Source of the DNA: Imperialibacter sp040222815
GTDB taxonomy: Bacteria; Bacteroidota; Bacteroidia; Cytophagales; Cyclobacteriaceae
Assembly (NCBI RefSeq): GCF_040222815.1
Contig: NZ_JAVKCH010000013.1
Coordinates: 1 to 64,000, forward strand
Reading direction: 5' to 3'
Length of the DNA stretch: 64,000 nt
The translations under genes were made by a program, and so were the position numbers. Below are positions 1 through 8,487 of the stretch, piece after piece. Position 1 is the stretch's first letter. Every line of letters begins with the position of its first letter. The notes below the pieces were generated by a model that was not told the DNA's origin, did no database searches, and saw only the letters and a list, made by a program, of their open reading frames with translations.

Positions 1-155
1 TTTATTGAAGAGAGTGCCCCGCCCCGACTTGTCGGGACGGGGCCTGGAACAGCTTGAATGTATTTTCTCTTGGTATGTCATAAGATATTTGTTGTTGAAA
101 GAAGTTCAACGACGTTTAAGTACTCATCAAAAGATGAGTAAATATTCAACGAGCT
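1..155 (+). other. Probable 23S-5S spacer with stem-loops
   Basis: No coding region is visible. The stretch lies directly upstream of the 5S gene and is probably the 23S-5S internal spacer of an rRNA operon, although the 23S 3' end itself is not recognisable in the window. It holds a GC-rich palindrome at 16-43 and a perfect stem at 121-140 (8-base arms, AAAA loop). The hexamer TTCAAC occurs at 105-110 and 145-150 in similar contexts. The stems could be processing sites for the rRNA precursor; this is inferred from position only. Confidence 0.5.
16..43. repeat. GC-rich palindrome with 2-nt loop
   Basis: Arms 16-28 and 31-43 pair with one mismatch around a TT loop. The sequence is much more GC-rich than its surroundings. 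The shape (11-13 base arms, two-base loop) matches palindromes at 28630-28653 and 51500-51523, which differ in sequence. It is probably an interspersed palindromic element rather than part of the mature rRNA. Confidence 0.55.
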
Positions 156-266
<111 letters not shown>

Positions 267-296
267 TTTTATCAAACAACCCAAAAGGTTGTCAAA

Positions 297-327
297 GCCT
301 CTAAGAGTAATCTTAGAGGCTTTTTTG
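297..327 (+). terminator. Intrinsic terminator after 5S rRNA
   Basis: A perfect 10-base stem (GCCTCTAAGA / TCTTAGAGGC, arms 297-306 and 311-320) with a four-base loop is followed by a run of six T. It ends the rRNA operon. Confidence 0.85.
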
Positions 328-375
328 CGTTTAAAAGGATTTAGAATCATGCTGAAAATCTGGCCGTCCGCCTGT

Positions 376-492
376 GTGCAAGGTGGGAGAGCAGGACTAG
401 GCGTCCCGATCGTGCCTAGTTGGCCGCACCTGGTTTTATCAACAATCCTAGAAGTTACTACAGGCCTCTAGGGTTAATGTTAGAGGCTTTTT
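376..492 (+). pseudogene. Decayed copy of 5S 3' end plus its terminator
   Basis: Bases 376-395 repeat 19 of 20 bases of the 5S tail at 236-255. A TTTTATCAA(A)CAA-like linker (433 onward) and a second terminator (464-492) then repeat the order found after the intact 5S. Between them sits an inverted repeat ACTAGGC/GCCTAGT (396-402, 414-420) with no counterpart in the intact gene. The 5' two-thirds of 5S are missing or unrecognisable, so no functional 5S RNA can come from it. It is most simply a relic of a tandem 5S duplication. Confidence 0.7.
464..492 (+). terminator. Second intrinsic terminator (relic unit)
   Basis: A seven-base stem (GCCTCTA 464-470 / TAGAGGC 481-487) is followed by TTTTT. 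It is a diverged copy of the terminator at 297-327 and would act as a backup stop for rRNA transcription. Confidence 0.7.
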
Positions 493-534
493 GCGTTTAA
501 GGTGATTTTAATACCTTCAATGAAAAGTGTTAGG

Positions 535-690
535 ATGAAAAAGAAAGAATGTCCGTCGTGTGCCATGGAAGTTGAGAGGAGCAGTAAGGTATGTCCTATC
601 TGCGGGCACAAGTTTGACCAGTACTCCCCTGTGGTTAAATGGACGGCTATATTCCTGGTGCTTCTTTTTTTTCTCTATTTGATTATGTAA
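535..690 (+). CDS. Small zinc-ribbon membrane protein
   Basis: A 51-residue protein beginning MKKKECPSC. Two CxxC knuckles, CPSC and CPIC 14 residues apart, form a zinc ribbon of the kind seen in UPF0547/zinc_ribbon_2 proteins. The last 20 residues are one hydrophobic segment (WTAIFLVLLFFLYLIM), so the protein is probably anchored with the ribbon in the cytoplasm. In-frame alternative starts are the ATG at 520 and the GTG at 502. The ATG at 535 is preferred because translation then begins just before the ribbon and clear of the upstream terminator. The function is unknown. Confidence 0.6.
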   Translation: MKKKECPSCAMEVERSSKVCPICGHKFDQYSPVVKWTAIFLVLLFFLYLIM

Positions 691-694
691 GGTA

Positions 695-1519
695 TTAGCC
701 GGAGATCTTAAATGAGGTCATGCTGATGGGGCCCCACGAATCATCATTGAAAAATGAAATCTCATCTTTTTGTTCCTGCAAACCCAATATGTAGAGCATT
801 GGCAAATAGTGCTCTGGTGTGGGAATAGCCAGTTGGGCTTCTTTCCCCAGAGATTGATAGTTGATTAACGGGGCATGATTTCTATCCGATATGAGGCTCT
901 TGAACTGGGCATTGATTGACTCCGTCCAGTCATATTTGGCAAACATGTCATTCCAGTTGACGAGGCGGAGGTTGTGTACCATGTTACCACTGCCCAAAAT
1001 AAGCACGCCCTTTTTTCTCAGGGTAGCCAGTTCTTTGGCCAAGTCGTAGTGCCACTGCGGCGACTTGAAGTGGTCTATGCTCATCTGGATAATGGGGATA
1101 TCAGCATCCGGGTACATATTTTTGACCACACTCCAGCAACCATGATCTAGTCCCCAATGGTCGTGGTCAAACAGGATGTCCGTTTTTTCAATGAGTTTTT
1201 TTGTTTCCTCTGCGAGTTCGGGGCTGCCGGGTGCTGCGTATTGAACGGCAAATAGTTCCCTGGGAAATCCCCCAAAGTCATGAATGGTTTTTGGGTGTTG
1301 CATCGCCGTTACAAAAGTGCCCTTTGTTTCCCAGTGTGCTGAAATGCAAAGGATAGCGGCTGGCTTCGGTAGCTCATAAGCAAGCGAGTGCCACCCTTTT
1401 GTGTACGCATTTTCTTCAATGGCATTCATTGGGCTGCCATGCCCGACGAAAACTAATGGCATCTTGTCTGAAGCCTTCAGTGCTCCGCTAAACTTCCTTA
1501 GGTCATTCAAGCTTTTCAT
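695..1519 (-). CDS. ygiD: YgiD-like extradiol ring-cleavage dioxygenase
   Basis: A 274-residue cytoplasmic protein of the LigB superfamily. The non-haem metal-site histidines are visible in HGSPMNA (H27), SAHWETKG (H62) and TPEHYLPML (H237), and HDFGGFP (H80) is typical of the 4,5-DOPA dioxygenase (YgiD) branch. The expected reaction is extradiol cleavage of a catechol such as DOPA, although the physiological substrate in Bacteroidota is unproven. Length matches the family (about 260-275). It stands alone, convergent with the zinc-ribbon gene and divergent from the ABC permease. Confidence 0.85.
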   Translation of the reverse strand: MKSLNDLRKFSGALKASDKMPLVFVGHGSPMNAIEENAYTKGWHSLAYELPKPAAILCISAHWETKGTFVTAMQHPKTIHDFGGFPRELFAVQYAAPGSPELAEETKKLIEKTDILFDHDHWGLDHGCWSVVKNMYPDADIPIIQMSIDHFKSPQWHYDLAKELATLRKKGVLILGSGNMVHNLRLVNWNDMFAKYDWTESINAQFKSLISDRNHAPLINYQSLGKEAQLAIPTPEHYLPMLYILGLQEQKDEISFFNDDSWGPISMTSFKISG

Positions 1520-1699
1520 GGCGACGGAATTGGTTGGTGGTCTTTAAACGGTTTTTGATGTATATACATGAAATTACATTGATTGGTTCCCGTAGGAATG
1601 AACATAAATCACTGACCTGTAGAGGATTAATATTTCTTGTAACCATTGGCCCGAAATGAAGTCTTTACTAAATTAACAATGCATTGGGCAAAAACTCTT

Positions 1700-1730
1700 C
1701 TGTTGATTTATCAACAGCTTTTTATTTTTT
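1700..1730 (+). terminator. Terminator-like hairpin in leader of ABC permease
   Basis: Arms CTGTTGAT (1700-1707) and ATCAACAG (1710-1717) with a TT loop are followed by CTTTTTATTTTTTG. This has the form of an intrinsic terminator on the plus strand, but no plus-strand gene lies upstream and the permease start codon is only about 20 bases further on. It may be an attenuator in the permease leader. Confidence 0.45.
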
Positions 1731-1751
1731 GTTTATCAGGACTAATCAATC

Positions 1752-4217
1752 ATGGTTAAAAATCTCATTATGGCTTCGTTTAGAAGCCTGCTGAAAAACC
1801 GTTTCTTTTCGGTACTCAACATCACTGGCCTTTCAATTGGTGTGGCGGTTTTCATGTTAATAGCTCAGTACGTACACTTTGAACGGAGCTACGAAAATTT
1901 TATTCCAGAGGCCGATAATGTTTACAGGGTCAAGCTTGATGTGTTCAGGAACGGTGAACAGATAATTTCTAGTGCCGAGAACTATCCTGGTGCGGGGCCT
2001 GCATTTCTTCATGAATTTTCTGAAGTGACAAATTATGCCCGTCTCTACAATTTGGGCTATAAGAACAATGTCATTATCACCTATACGCCAGAGGCAGGCG
2101 AGCCGGTGGCTTTCAAGCAACGTAGGTTTCTTTATGCTGACTCCTCATTTCTGTCGTTGATGGGATATGAGATGGTGTCAGGCGACGCTGCCACGGCATT
2201 GGCTGAGCCCCTTAAGGCCGTGATTTCTGAAACACAGGCGAAAAAGTATTTTGGGAACGATAATCCTATCGGGAAGTTGATCCGGATGCAGGATGATGAT
2301 TTCAACAATGAGCTTTGTGAGGTGACTGGCGTTTTCAGAGACCTTCCTCCAAATACTCATCTAAAGTTTGATGTGCTTTTTTCCTATAAAACATTATATG
2401 CAAGAGGAGAATATGCTCCCGGGCGATATAATACCAGTTGGGCTAGAAAGGATATGTACACTTTTGTAAAGCTAAGGCCCGGAACCGACCTGGAAGCACT
2501 TGAGACAAAATTTCCTGCTGTTGTTGATAAGTACAAGCCGAAGGATCAGACCATAGCAGTGGAAGATAAACTAAGTCTCCAGGCACTGCAAGATATTCAC
2601 CTTCATAGCAATTTAGCGGATGAGCCGGAGACGAACGGCGATGCGGATATTGTTTTATTTCTCGCCTTAATTGGCGTTTTCGTCATCATAATTGCATGGA
2701 TTAATTACGTCAATCTGGCAACGGCCCGGACGATGGAAAGAGCCAGGGAAGTAGGCATCAGAAAGGTAATGGGGGCGTATAAAAATCAACTTATTGCTCA
2801 ATTTATGGTTGAGTCGGCCATGGTAAATCTGATTGCAATCGTTCTGGCGTTAACCATTTCGCTGGCTTGCCTTGGTATTTACAACAGTGTGTCAGGCTTG
2901 TCACTTACTGCCTCTTATTTTGTGTCTGACTGGTTTGTTTTGATGGTGACAGCTATCTGGCTAGTCGGTACTATTCTTTCGGGCTTCTACCCTGCTTTTG
3001 TTTTGTCGTCGTTTGCTCCGGTTGAAGTTTTAAGAGGAAAGATGGCGACCAGTCAGCGTGGTGCCATGCTTAGGAAAGGGCTTGTTTTGCTCCAATTTGT
3101 TGCTTCTGTTTCACTCATTACTGGCACCTTGATTGTGTTTAATCAGCTCAACTACATGACGAGTCAGGATATCGGAGTCAATATCGATCAGGTACTTGTT
3201 GTTGAAAGGCCGGGTATCTCACCCAGGGACAGACAAGCCTTCAATTCTTCCGTCGACGTGTTTAGGAACGAGATAAAGCAAAGCCCCGCTTTGAATGCTG
3301 TTAGCACGACGGCGACGGTTCCGGGGAAGCAGAGGGATTACATAGTGGGTGTGAAAAAATATGGAACGTCGGACGACAACATTGTGCCACTGCGTTTTAA
3401 TAGTATGGATTACGATTATCAGGATGTCTTTGAACCCTCTCTGATAGCAGGCAGGTACTTCGCAAGGGAATTCACGGCAGACCAAGACACTTCGGTTATT
3501 ATTACTGAGTCGGCGGTGTCACTGCTTGGCTTCAGCTCTCCGGCCGATGCAGTGGGCAAGTTTGTTGACATACCAGGGTTTCAGTGGGCACCCAAGATAG
3601 TGGGTGTGGTGAATGACTATCATCAGAAGTCATTCAAGAATGCTCTGGAGCCAAGTATTTTCTACTGCACATTATATGGCGGGGAGCTTTATTCCGTGCG
3701 GCTGGTAACGAATGACTTGCAGGGTGCAATTAAGGAGGTGCAAGAGGCATGGACAAGGTCATTTCCAGGCAATCCCTTTGACTATTTTTTTCTTGATGAC
3801 TACTTCAATGCACAGTATGAAAATGAGCGAAAGTTTGGCAAGCTTTTCACCACTTTTGCCGTGTTAGCCGTGCTGATAGGCTGCCTTGGCCTGCTTGGCC
3901 TGGCTACTTTCACTGCGCAGCAACGCACCAAAGAAATTGCGATAAGAAAAGTGCTCGGCTCGAAAGTGGCGGGTATCTTCTTTTTGCTACTAAAAGACTA
4001 TCTCATCATCATTGGAATTGCCATTGTTGTATCTGCTCCGATTGTTTATTTTCTCATGCAGAACTGGATCAACGACTTTCCTTATCAAACGGAAATCGGC
4101 ATAGATGTATTTATATTAGCTGGTTTAGCCGTATTGGTGATTTCTGTACTTACAGTTAGTTTCCAAACGATGAAGGTAGCCACGGCCAACCCTGTAAGAT
4201 CGCTGAGGAATGAATGA
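1752..4217 (+). CDS. MacB/FtsX-type ABC transporter permease
   Basis: An 821-residue single-chain permease of the type common in Bacteroidota. An N-terminal transmembrane helix (about 20-42) is followed by a MacB-like periplasmic domain, an FtsX core of three helices (about 295-415), a second anchor helix, a second periplasmic domain, and a C-terminal FtsX core (about 690-810). The coupling-type motif GIRKVMGA near 335 recurs as IAIRKVLGS near 735, showing the internal duplication. No ATPase gene is adjacent, so a partner encoded elsewhere is needed. Such proteins usually act in efflux or envelope mechanotransmission; the substrate cannot be inferred. Confidence 0.85.
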   Translation: MVKNLIMASFRSLLKNRFFSVLNITGLSIGVAVFMLIAQYVHFERSYENFIPEADNVYRVKLDVFRNGEQIISSAENYPGAGPAFLHEFSEVTNYARLYNLGYKNNVIITYTPEAGEPVAFKQRRFLYADSSFLSLMGYEMVSGDAATALAEPLKAVISETQAKKYFGNDNPIGKLIRMQDDDFNNELCEVTGVFRDLPPNTHLKFDVLFSYKTLYARGEYAPGRYNTSWARKDMYTFVKLRPGTDLEALETKFPAVVDKYKPKDQTIAVEDKLSLQALQDIHLHSNLADEPETNGDADIVLFLALIGVFVIIIAWINYVNLATARTMERAREVGIRKVMGAYKNQLIAQFMVESAMVNLIAIVLALTISLACLGIYNSVSGLSLTASYFVSDWFVLMVTAIWLVGTILSGFYPAFVLSSFAPVEVLRGKMATSQRGAMLRKGLVLLQFVASVSLITGTLIVFNQLNYMTSQDIGVNIDQVLVVERPGISPRDRQAFNSSVDVFRNEIKQSPALNAVSTTATVPGKQRDYIVGVKKYGTSDDNIVPLRFNSMDYDYQDVFEPSLIAGRYFAREFTADQDTSVIITESAVSLLGFSSPADAVGKFVDIPGFQWAPKIVGVVNDYHQKSFKNALEPSIFYCTLYGGELYSVRLVTNDLQGAIKEVQEAWTRSFPGNPFDYFFLDDYFNAQYENERKFGKLFTTFAVLAVLIGCLGLLGLATFTAQQRTKEIAIRKVLGSKVAGIFFLLLKDYLIIIGIAIVVSAPIVYFLMQNWINDFPYQTEIGIDVFILAGLAVLVISVLTVSFQTMKVATANPVRSLRNE

Positions 4218-4236
4218 GAAAAGCAGTTGCCTTTTT

Positions 4237-4257
4237 CTGCTGATACAGCATCTTTTT
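4237..4257 (+). terminator. Short intrinsic terminator after ABC permease
   Basis: TGCTG (4238-4242) and CAGCA (4246-4250) form a short stem followed by TCTTTTT. The stem is only five bases, so efficiency is uncertain. Confidence 0.45.
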
Positions 4258-4270
4258 AAGATCATTCGTA

Positions 4271-4300
4271 TTTTGAGCTTCCATTAAAGGAAGCTCAAAA
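4271..4300 (+). promoter_or_regulatory. 12-bp hairpin abutting sulfatase start codon
   Basis: Perfect 12-base arms (TTTTGAGCTTCC 4271-4282 and GGAAGCTCAAAA 4289-4300) enclose a six-base loop. The structure ends three bases before the ATG at 4304. In the mRNA the only purine-rich candidate ribosome-binding stretch (AAAGGAAG) lies in the loop and 3' arm, so folding should restrict initiation. There is no T-run after it, so it is not a normal terminator. Confidence 0.6.
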
Positions 4301-4303
4301 ATT

Positions 4304-5926
4304 ATGAAACGATTTCTACTGCCTCTCTTGTCTGTATTAGCCTTTGGTTGCTCTCAAAATGAAAGCGGCACGCAGGAAAGTAAGGAGGAAGTGCCGAAGC
4401 CCAATATTCTTTTTATCATGTCCGATGACCACGCTATGAAGGCTATTAGTGCCTATAGCAAGGAACTTATCAGGACGCCAAATATTGATCGGATTGCTCA
4501 GGAAGGTGCGCTGATGCGAAATGCCTTTGTTACAAACTCCATCTGCGCTCCGAGTCGTGCGGCCATTCTGACAGGAAAGTACAGCCACCTGAATGGCTTG
4601 AGAGACAACCGGGATGAGTTTGATGGCAGTCAGATGATATTTCCGAAGCTGCTTAAATCAGCGGGTTATCAAACCTATCTGATAGGGAAATGGCATTTGA
4701 AATCGAAGCCACAGGGGTTTGATTTTTGGAAGATACTTATCGACCAGGGAGAGTACTATAACCCGAGACTGGTTTCAGAAAGTGATACCACTGTCGTGAA
4801 TGGCTATACCACTGACGTGATTACTGATGAGGGGCTCTCGGTTCTGCAAAGCAGAGATAAGTCAAAGCCTTTTGTCATGTTGCTTCAGCACAAGGCCCCA
4901 CATAGAAACTGGCAGCCAAACATCAAACATTTGAGGCTTTTTGAGGAAGATCTGCCTATTCCTGCGACGCTGTATGATGACTACAAAGGCAGGCAAGCCC
5001 TGGCTGAGCAAGATCAGAAAATCACCAATATGTGGCTGTCCAACGACCTTAAATTGACGCCAGACTATTATGAAGAAGAAACCGGTACAGGTGGCGCTGT
5101 AGGCAATGCCAATCCGGAAGCCTCCTACAAAGCTATGTTGGATAGGATGACTCCGGATCAAAGGGTGCCCTGGGACGCTTACTACGACTCCGTTGGGTTG
5201 GCTTTCAAGTCGGCTAATCTTTCCGGAAAAGAGCTATGGAACTGGAAGTACCAGCGGTATATCAAAGACTACCTGAAGTGCATCGTGTCTGTGGACGAAA
5301 ATGTTGGGAGAGTGCTGGACTACCTTGAGGCGGAAGGACTGGCGGAGAACACCATTGTTGTGTACACGTCGGATCAGGGGTTTTATTTGGGCGAGCATGG
5401 AATGTACGACAAGCGGTTTATGTACGAGGAATCGTTCAGAACGCCTATGCTTATCAAATACCCAAAAGGGATCAGGTCAGGAATGTCTATTGAGGAGTTG
5501 GTGATGAATATTGATTTTGCACCGACTTTTCTTGACTACGCTGGTGTAGAGATACCAAAAGAAATGCAGGGCCTGTCAATGCGACCTTTGTTTGAGGTCA
5601 GGGGTGAAAGACCCGAATGGCGGGAGTCGGTATACTATCATTATTATGAGTATCCTCATGGCTGGCACAAAGTAAAAAGACACTATGGCATCAGAAACTA
5701 CAGGTACAAGCTTATTCATTTTTACCATGATGTAGACACCTGGGAGTTGTATGATTTACAGCAAGATTCTCAGGAACTGAATAACCTCATTGATGATCCA
5801 AAGCACGCTGATGTCGTACTTGAGTTAAAGGCAAAGCTAATTGAGAAGCAGATTGAGCTTAAGGAGCAGCCAGAAATTATTGATTTAACGAGGGGCGAAG
5901 AATTTGTGGGTGGCGACCAGTTTTAA
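4304..5926 (+). CDS. Sulfatase lipoprotein, S1 family, Cys type
   Basis: A 540-residue lipoprotein with a lipobox ending at C16 (LAFGC). The sulfatase fold starts with the metal-binding SDD (residues 40-42). The formylglycine site is CAPSR at 81-85, so a radical-SAM or FGE maturase encoded elsewhere is required to convert C81. Further sulfatase blocks are GKWHLK, HKAPHRNW and YTSDQGFYLGEHG. The HKAPHR signature and the C-terminal YDLQ..SQELNNL region resemble enzymes annotated as N-acetylglucosamine-6-sulfatase or algal-glycan sulfatases. It probably removes sulfate esters from a sulfated sugar at the cell surface or in the periplasm; the substrate is not determinable. Confidence 0.9.
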   Translation: MKRFLLPLLSVLAFGCSQNESGTQESKEEVPKPNILFIMSDDHAMKAISAYSKELIRTPNIDRIAQEGALMRNAFVTNSICAPSRAAILTGKYSHLNGLRDNRDEFDGSQMIFPKLLKSAGYQTYLIGKWHLKSKPQGFDFWKILIDQGEYYNPRLVSESDTTVVNGYTTDVITDEGLSVLQSRDKSKPFVMLLQHKAPHRNWQPNIKHLRLFEEDLPIPATLYDDYKGRQALAEQDQKITNMWLSNDLKLTPDYYEEETGTGGAVGNANPEASYKAMLDRMTPDQRVPWDAYYDSVGLAFKSANLSGKELWNWKYQRYIKDYLKCIVSVDENVGRVLDYLEAEGLAENTIVVYTSDQGFYLGEHGMYDKRFMYEESFRTPMLIKYPKGIRSGMSIEELVMNIDFAPTFLDYAGVEIPKEMQGLSMRPLFEVRGERPEWRESVYYHYYEYPHGWHKVKRHYGIRNYRYKLIHFYHDVDTWELYDLQQDSQELNNLIDDPKHADVVLELKAKLIEKQIELKEQPEIIDLTRGEEFVGGDQF

Positions 5927-5930
5927 TTTT

Positions 5931-5955
5931 TATAGTGTGTGAGACACACACTATA
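5931..5955. terminator. Hairpin between convergent sulfatase and GH9 genes
   Basis: Perfect 11-base arms (5931-5941 and 5945-5955) with an AGA loop sit between two convergent stop codons. The hairpin lacks a clean T-run on either strand, so it may stabilise 3' ends rather than terminate on its own. Confidence 0.5.
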
Positions 5956-5979
5956 ACCGATTGGCAGCAATAAGGTCGA

Positions 5980-7737
5980 TTAGTTATTGTAAAGTACTTC
6001 CATAGCCCCAAGGAGGTAGACCAAAGCTGCGTTCCAGTTAATGGCGATTTCGTTGGATGCATAAGAACAATCAGCATCTACAAACGACTCGTCGGGAATA
6101 TTTGAAGGGTAGCCTTCACAGCCATCTTGTTGTCCGGGGTTGGGGCCGCCGGAAAGCAGGCCGGGAACAGGCTCGTCTATCCCATCGGCAACTGAAGGCC
6201 GGTGGTGAGGGTACATTGGCGTCTTGTCGCCATGGCCCGTTACAAAGGAATACCCGGTTGCGTTTCTGCCAAGCAGATAGTCCATGTTACTCAGGGCTCC
6301 TTCCAGGTACTTTTTATCGTTCGTCAATCGGTAGGTTTGAAGCAAAGCCACACCCTGGTTCGCAGCTACGGCACTGCTACCCCAGACAAAATCTCTTTCC
6401 GAACCCCCCATTACCGTTTGCCAGGCGGCTGACCCATTTAGTAACCCGTCTGCAAAATTTATCAACTGAGCCCTTAAAGGAGCTATTTCCGAAAAGCTGG
6501 TGTGCGGAAGTTTATTGATAAAGCGGGCGAGCGAATAGTAGCCCATTAATCTCACATTTCCCCAAGAAGGTAAAGACAGATTCTCATCAGGAAATAGGTT
6601 GATGGCGGAATAGTAGGCCTCGTCACCTGTCGAAATATAAAGCTCACAAGCCGCCCAAATGAACTCGTCACCTACTGATTTGTCGCCGTAAGCTCCGGTA
6701 GTTATATCGGGATCGTAGGTCTTGTTCATTTCATTTTGATTGTAAAGCACTTCTGGGTTTTGCTGCGCCCACTTCCACGCCTTTTTGGAGGCGGTCAGAC
6801 AGCTGTCGGCAAGGCCGGGCAGCTGAGATTCGAAGTTTGCAAAAATCCTGCTTGCTTGAGCGGTTACGGCAGCGAAATCCAGCGTGGCGGCGGTGCTTTT
6901 TTGCACAACCCATCTTTTGTTGGTAGCATTTTCAGGCATCACCATGCCCTCAAATTTGGCCGTGGTCAGTTTATGGTAAACTCCACCGTCGGTGTCTTGC
7001 ATCCGCAGCATCCAGCGAAGATTCCATAGCGTTTCGTCAAGAAGGTCCGGAATATCATTGTTGCTTTCAGGAATATTCAGATCAAGCTTGCTATAATAGG
7101 CGGGGAAGTCTTCATAAGCGGACAGTAAAGTACCCATTGTAATGCCGCTATTGACAATGTACTTATTATAGTCGCCGGCATCGTACCAGCCTTTTGGGGC
7201 CGACAGTTTGAAGTCGGCAGGCCTTTCAGATGTTGCTGCTGAGGGGTGTACAAAAACTGTAGTGTCGGGGTGGCCACGTGCTCTGGCCCATTTGCCAGCA
7301 TAAATTTCCGGCAGGTCAACAGACATGCGCTGGTAGTAAAAGCCTTTTATTGAAGCCTTGCTGACTTCATTCAGCACGTTCGGCTCTATTTCAAAAGGAT
7401 AGGAGTCGGCCAGGCCAGCCGCCTGAATGACATAGCTACCCGGCCTGTCGAGTATGGTGAAATCGGCGGCACGAGTGGTGTAATTGCCAAATGAGGATTG
7501 GTTCGGCTCACCTAGCTGTCCTTCAAATACTGCCTTGTTTGAGTTCAGGTCAACCACAGTGAATTTCTCCGCCGTTGTACCTCTGATGATGGCGATTTTA
7601 GGAGCGCCAACGTAAAACCCAATTTGGTTAAGGAAAACACCAGAGCCCTTGGAGGGCTCTGACGTATTTTGTTGCTGACAGGCGAAAGAAATGGCCAATA
7701 ACAAAATAAGGCTGAGGACACTTCCGACGTATTTCAT
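5980..7737 (-). CDS. Glycoside hydrolase family 9 lipoprotein
   Basis: A 585-residue lipoprotein (lipobox ISFAC, C20) with an N-terminal Ig-like CelD_N domain (about 33-118) and an (alpha/alpha)6 GH9 catalytic domain to the C-terminus. Catalytic aspartates lie in GWYDAGDYNKY (D186, D189), the HHRPS signature is near residue 510, and the acid glutamate is E563 in SNEIAINWN. GH9 enzymes are inverting endo- or exo-beta-glucanases, and some act on mixed-linkage glucan or chitosan oligomers. It is the last gene of the minus-strand cluster, 27 bases after eda, so it may supply oligosaccharides to that cluster. The substrate is unknown. Confidence 0.9.
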   Translation of the reverse strand: MKYVGSVLSLILLLAISFACQQQNTSEPSKGSGVFLNQIGFYVGAPKIAIIRGTTAEKFTVVDLNSNKAVFEGQLGEPNQSSFGNYTTRAADFTILDRPGSYVIQAAGLADSYPFEIEPNVLNEVSKASIKGFYYQRMSVDLPEIYAGKWARARGHPDTTVFVHPSAATSERPADFKLSAPKGWYDAGDYNKYIVNSGITMGTLLSAYEDFPAYYSKLDLNIPESNNDIPDLLDETLWNLRWMLRMQDTDGGVYHKLTTAKFEGMVMPENATNKRWVVQKSTAATLDFAAVTAQASRIFANFESQLPGLADSCLTASKKAWKWAQQNPEVLYNQNEMNKTYDPDITTGAYGDKSVGDEFIWAACELYISTGDEAYYSAINLFPDENLSLPSWGNVRLMGYYSLARFINKLPHTSFSEIAPLRAQLINFADGLLNGSAAWQTVMGGSERDFVWGSSAVAANQGVALLQTYRLTNDKKYLEGALSNMDYLLGRNATGYSFVTGHGDKTPMYPHHRPSVADGIDEPVPGLLSGGPNPGQQDGCEGYPSNIPDESFVDADCSYASNEIAINWNAALVYLLGAMEVLYNN

Positions 7738-7764
7738 GTAGTTCCTGTTTTCAGGGACGAAACT

Positions 7765-8421
7765 TTAGATCTTCTTAATCAGCTCAATGGCTTCCTTCGT
7801 TTTCTTTTCCAGTCCGGCGTAGTCTTTTGCATCCAGCAGGTCTTTGCTAACCAGCTTACTACCCATACCCACGGCACAAACGCCTGACTTGAACCAGCCT
7901 TTCAGGTTGCTTTCTTCGGCTTCTACACCGCCTGTTGGCATGAACAAAAGATCAGAGAAAACTGCTTTGACCGCAGATACAAATTCAGGCCCCAGGAGGT
8001 TGCCCGGAAACAGTTTTACCAACTTAGCGCCATTAAGCTCGGCACCAGCAATTTCGGTTGGCGTCATACAGCCAGGAATCCATTGCAAACCAGCCTTGTG
8101 TGTCACTTCTGCCACATCGGGGTTCATGGCCGGGCAGATGATATAGTCGGCACCGATTCCGATAAAGCTGCGAGCGGCCCCCACATCTTTAATGGTTCCT
8201 ATGCCCAGGAGTAGCCCGGGAAAATCCTTAGACGATTGCTTTTTCAGGTATTCGAAAACACCGAAAGCCTCCGCTCCCCTATTGGTGAATTCTATCGTAC
8301 GAATTCCGGCTTTATAAAGGGCTTCAATGGCTCTTATGCTCACTTCTTTGTCGGAGTGATAAAACAATGGAAGCATTCTTTGGGCCTTAATAGCGGCTAT
8401 GGCGTCTGGTCTATTGGACAT
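7765..8421 (-). CDS. eda: KDPG aldolase (Entner-Doudoroff)
   Basis: A 218-residue TIM-barrel class I aldolase that splits 2-keto-3-deoxy-6-phosphogluconate into pyruvate and glyceraldehyde-3-phosphate. The Schiff-base lysine is K136 in KLVKLFPGN, and the general-base glutamate is E44 in TIEFTNR. PAMNPDV and GCMTPTE are family blocks. Length is normal (about 205-220). It directly follows kdgK and completes the KDG to KDPG to triose steps of the uronate branch. Confidence 0.95.
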   Translation of the reverse strand: MSNRPDAIAAIKAQRMLPLFYHSDKEVSIRAIEALYKAGIRTIEFTNRGAEAFGVFEYLKKQSSKDFPGLLLGIGTIKDVGAARSFIGIGADYIICPAMNPDVAEVTHKAGLQWIPGCMTPTEIAGAELNGAKLVKLFPGNLLGPEFVSAVKAVFSDLLFMPTGGVEAEESNLKGWFKSGVCAVGMGSKLVSKDLLDAKDYAGLEKKTKEAIELIKKI

Positions 8422-8464
8422 GTCTCTTTTTTGTTATTGACTCGTAAAACAAAGAAATAAAATT

Positions 8465-8482
8465 GTGCCGCCGAAACGGCAC
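8465..8482 (-). terminator. Stem-loop between kdgK and eda
   Basis: GTGCCG (8465-8470) and CGGCAC (8477-8482) form a six-base GC-rich stem. On the minus strand it is followed by AATTTTATTT. It could act as a weak terminator or attenuator, lowering eda/GH9 expression relative to kdgK. Confidence 0.35.
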
Positions 8483-8487
8483 ATTCA

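Noticed and set aside
6057..6518. 153-residue frame opposite the GH9 gene
   Set aside because: It is antisense to the conserved C-terminal half of GH9, with high Arg/His composition typical of a shadow frame.
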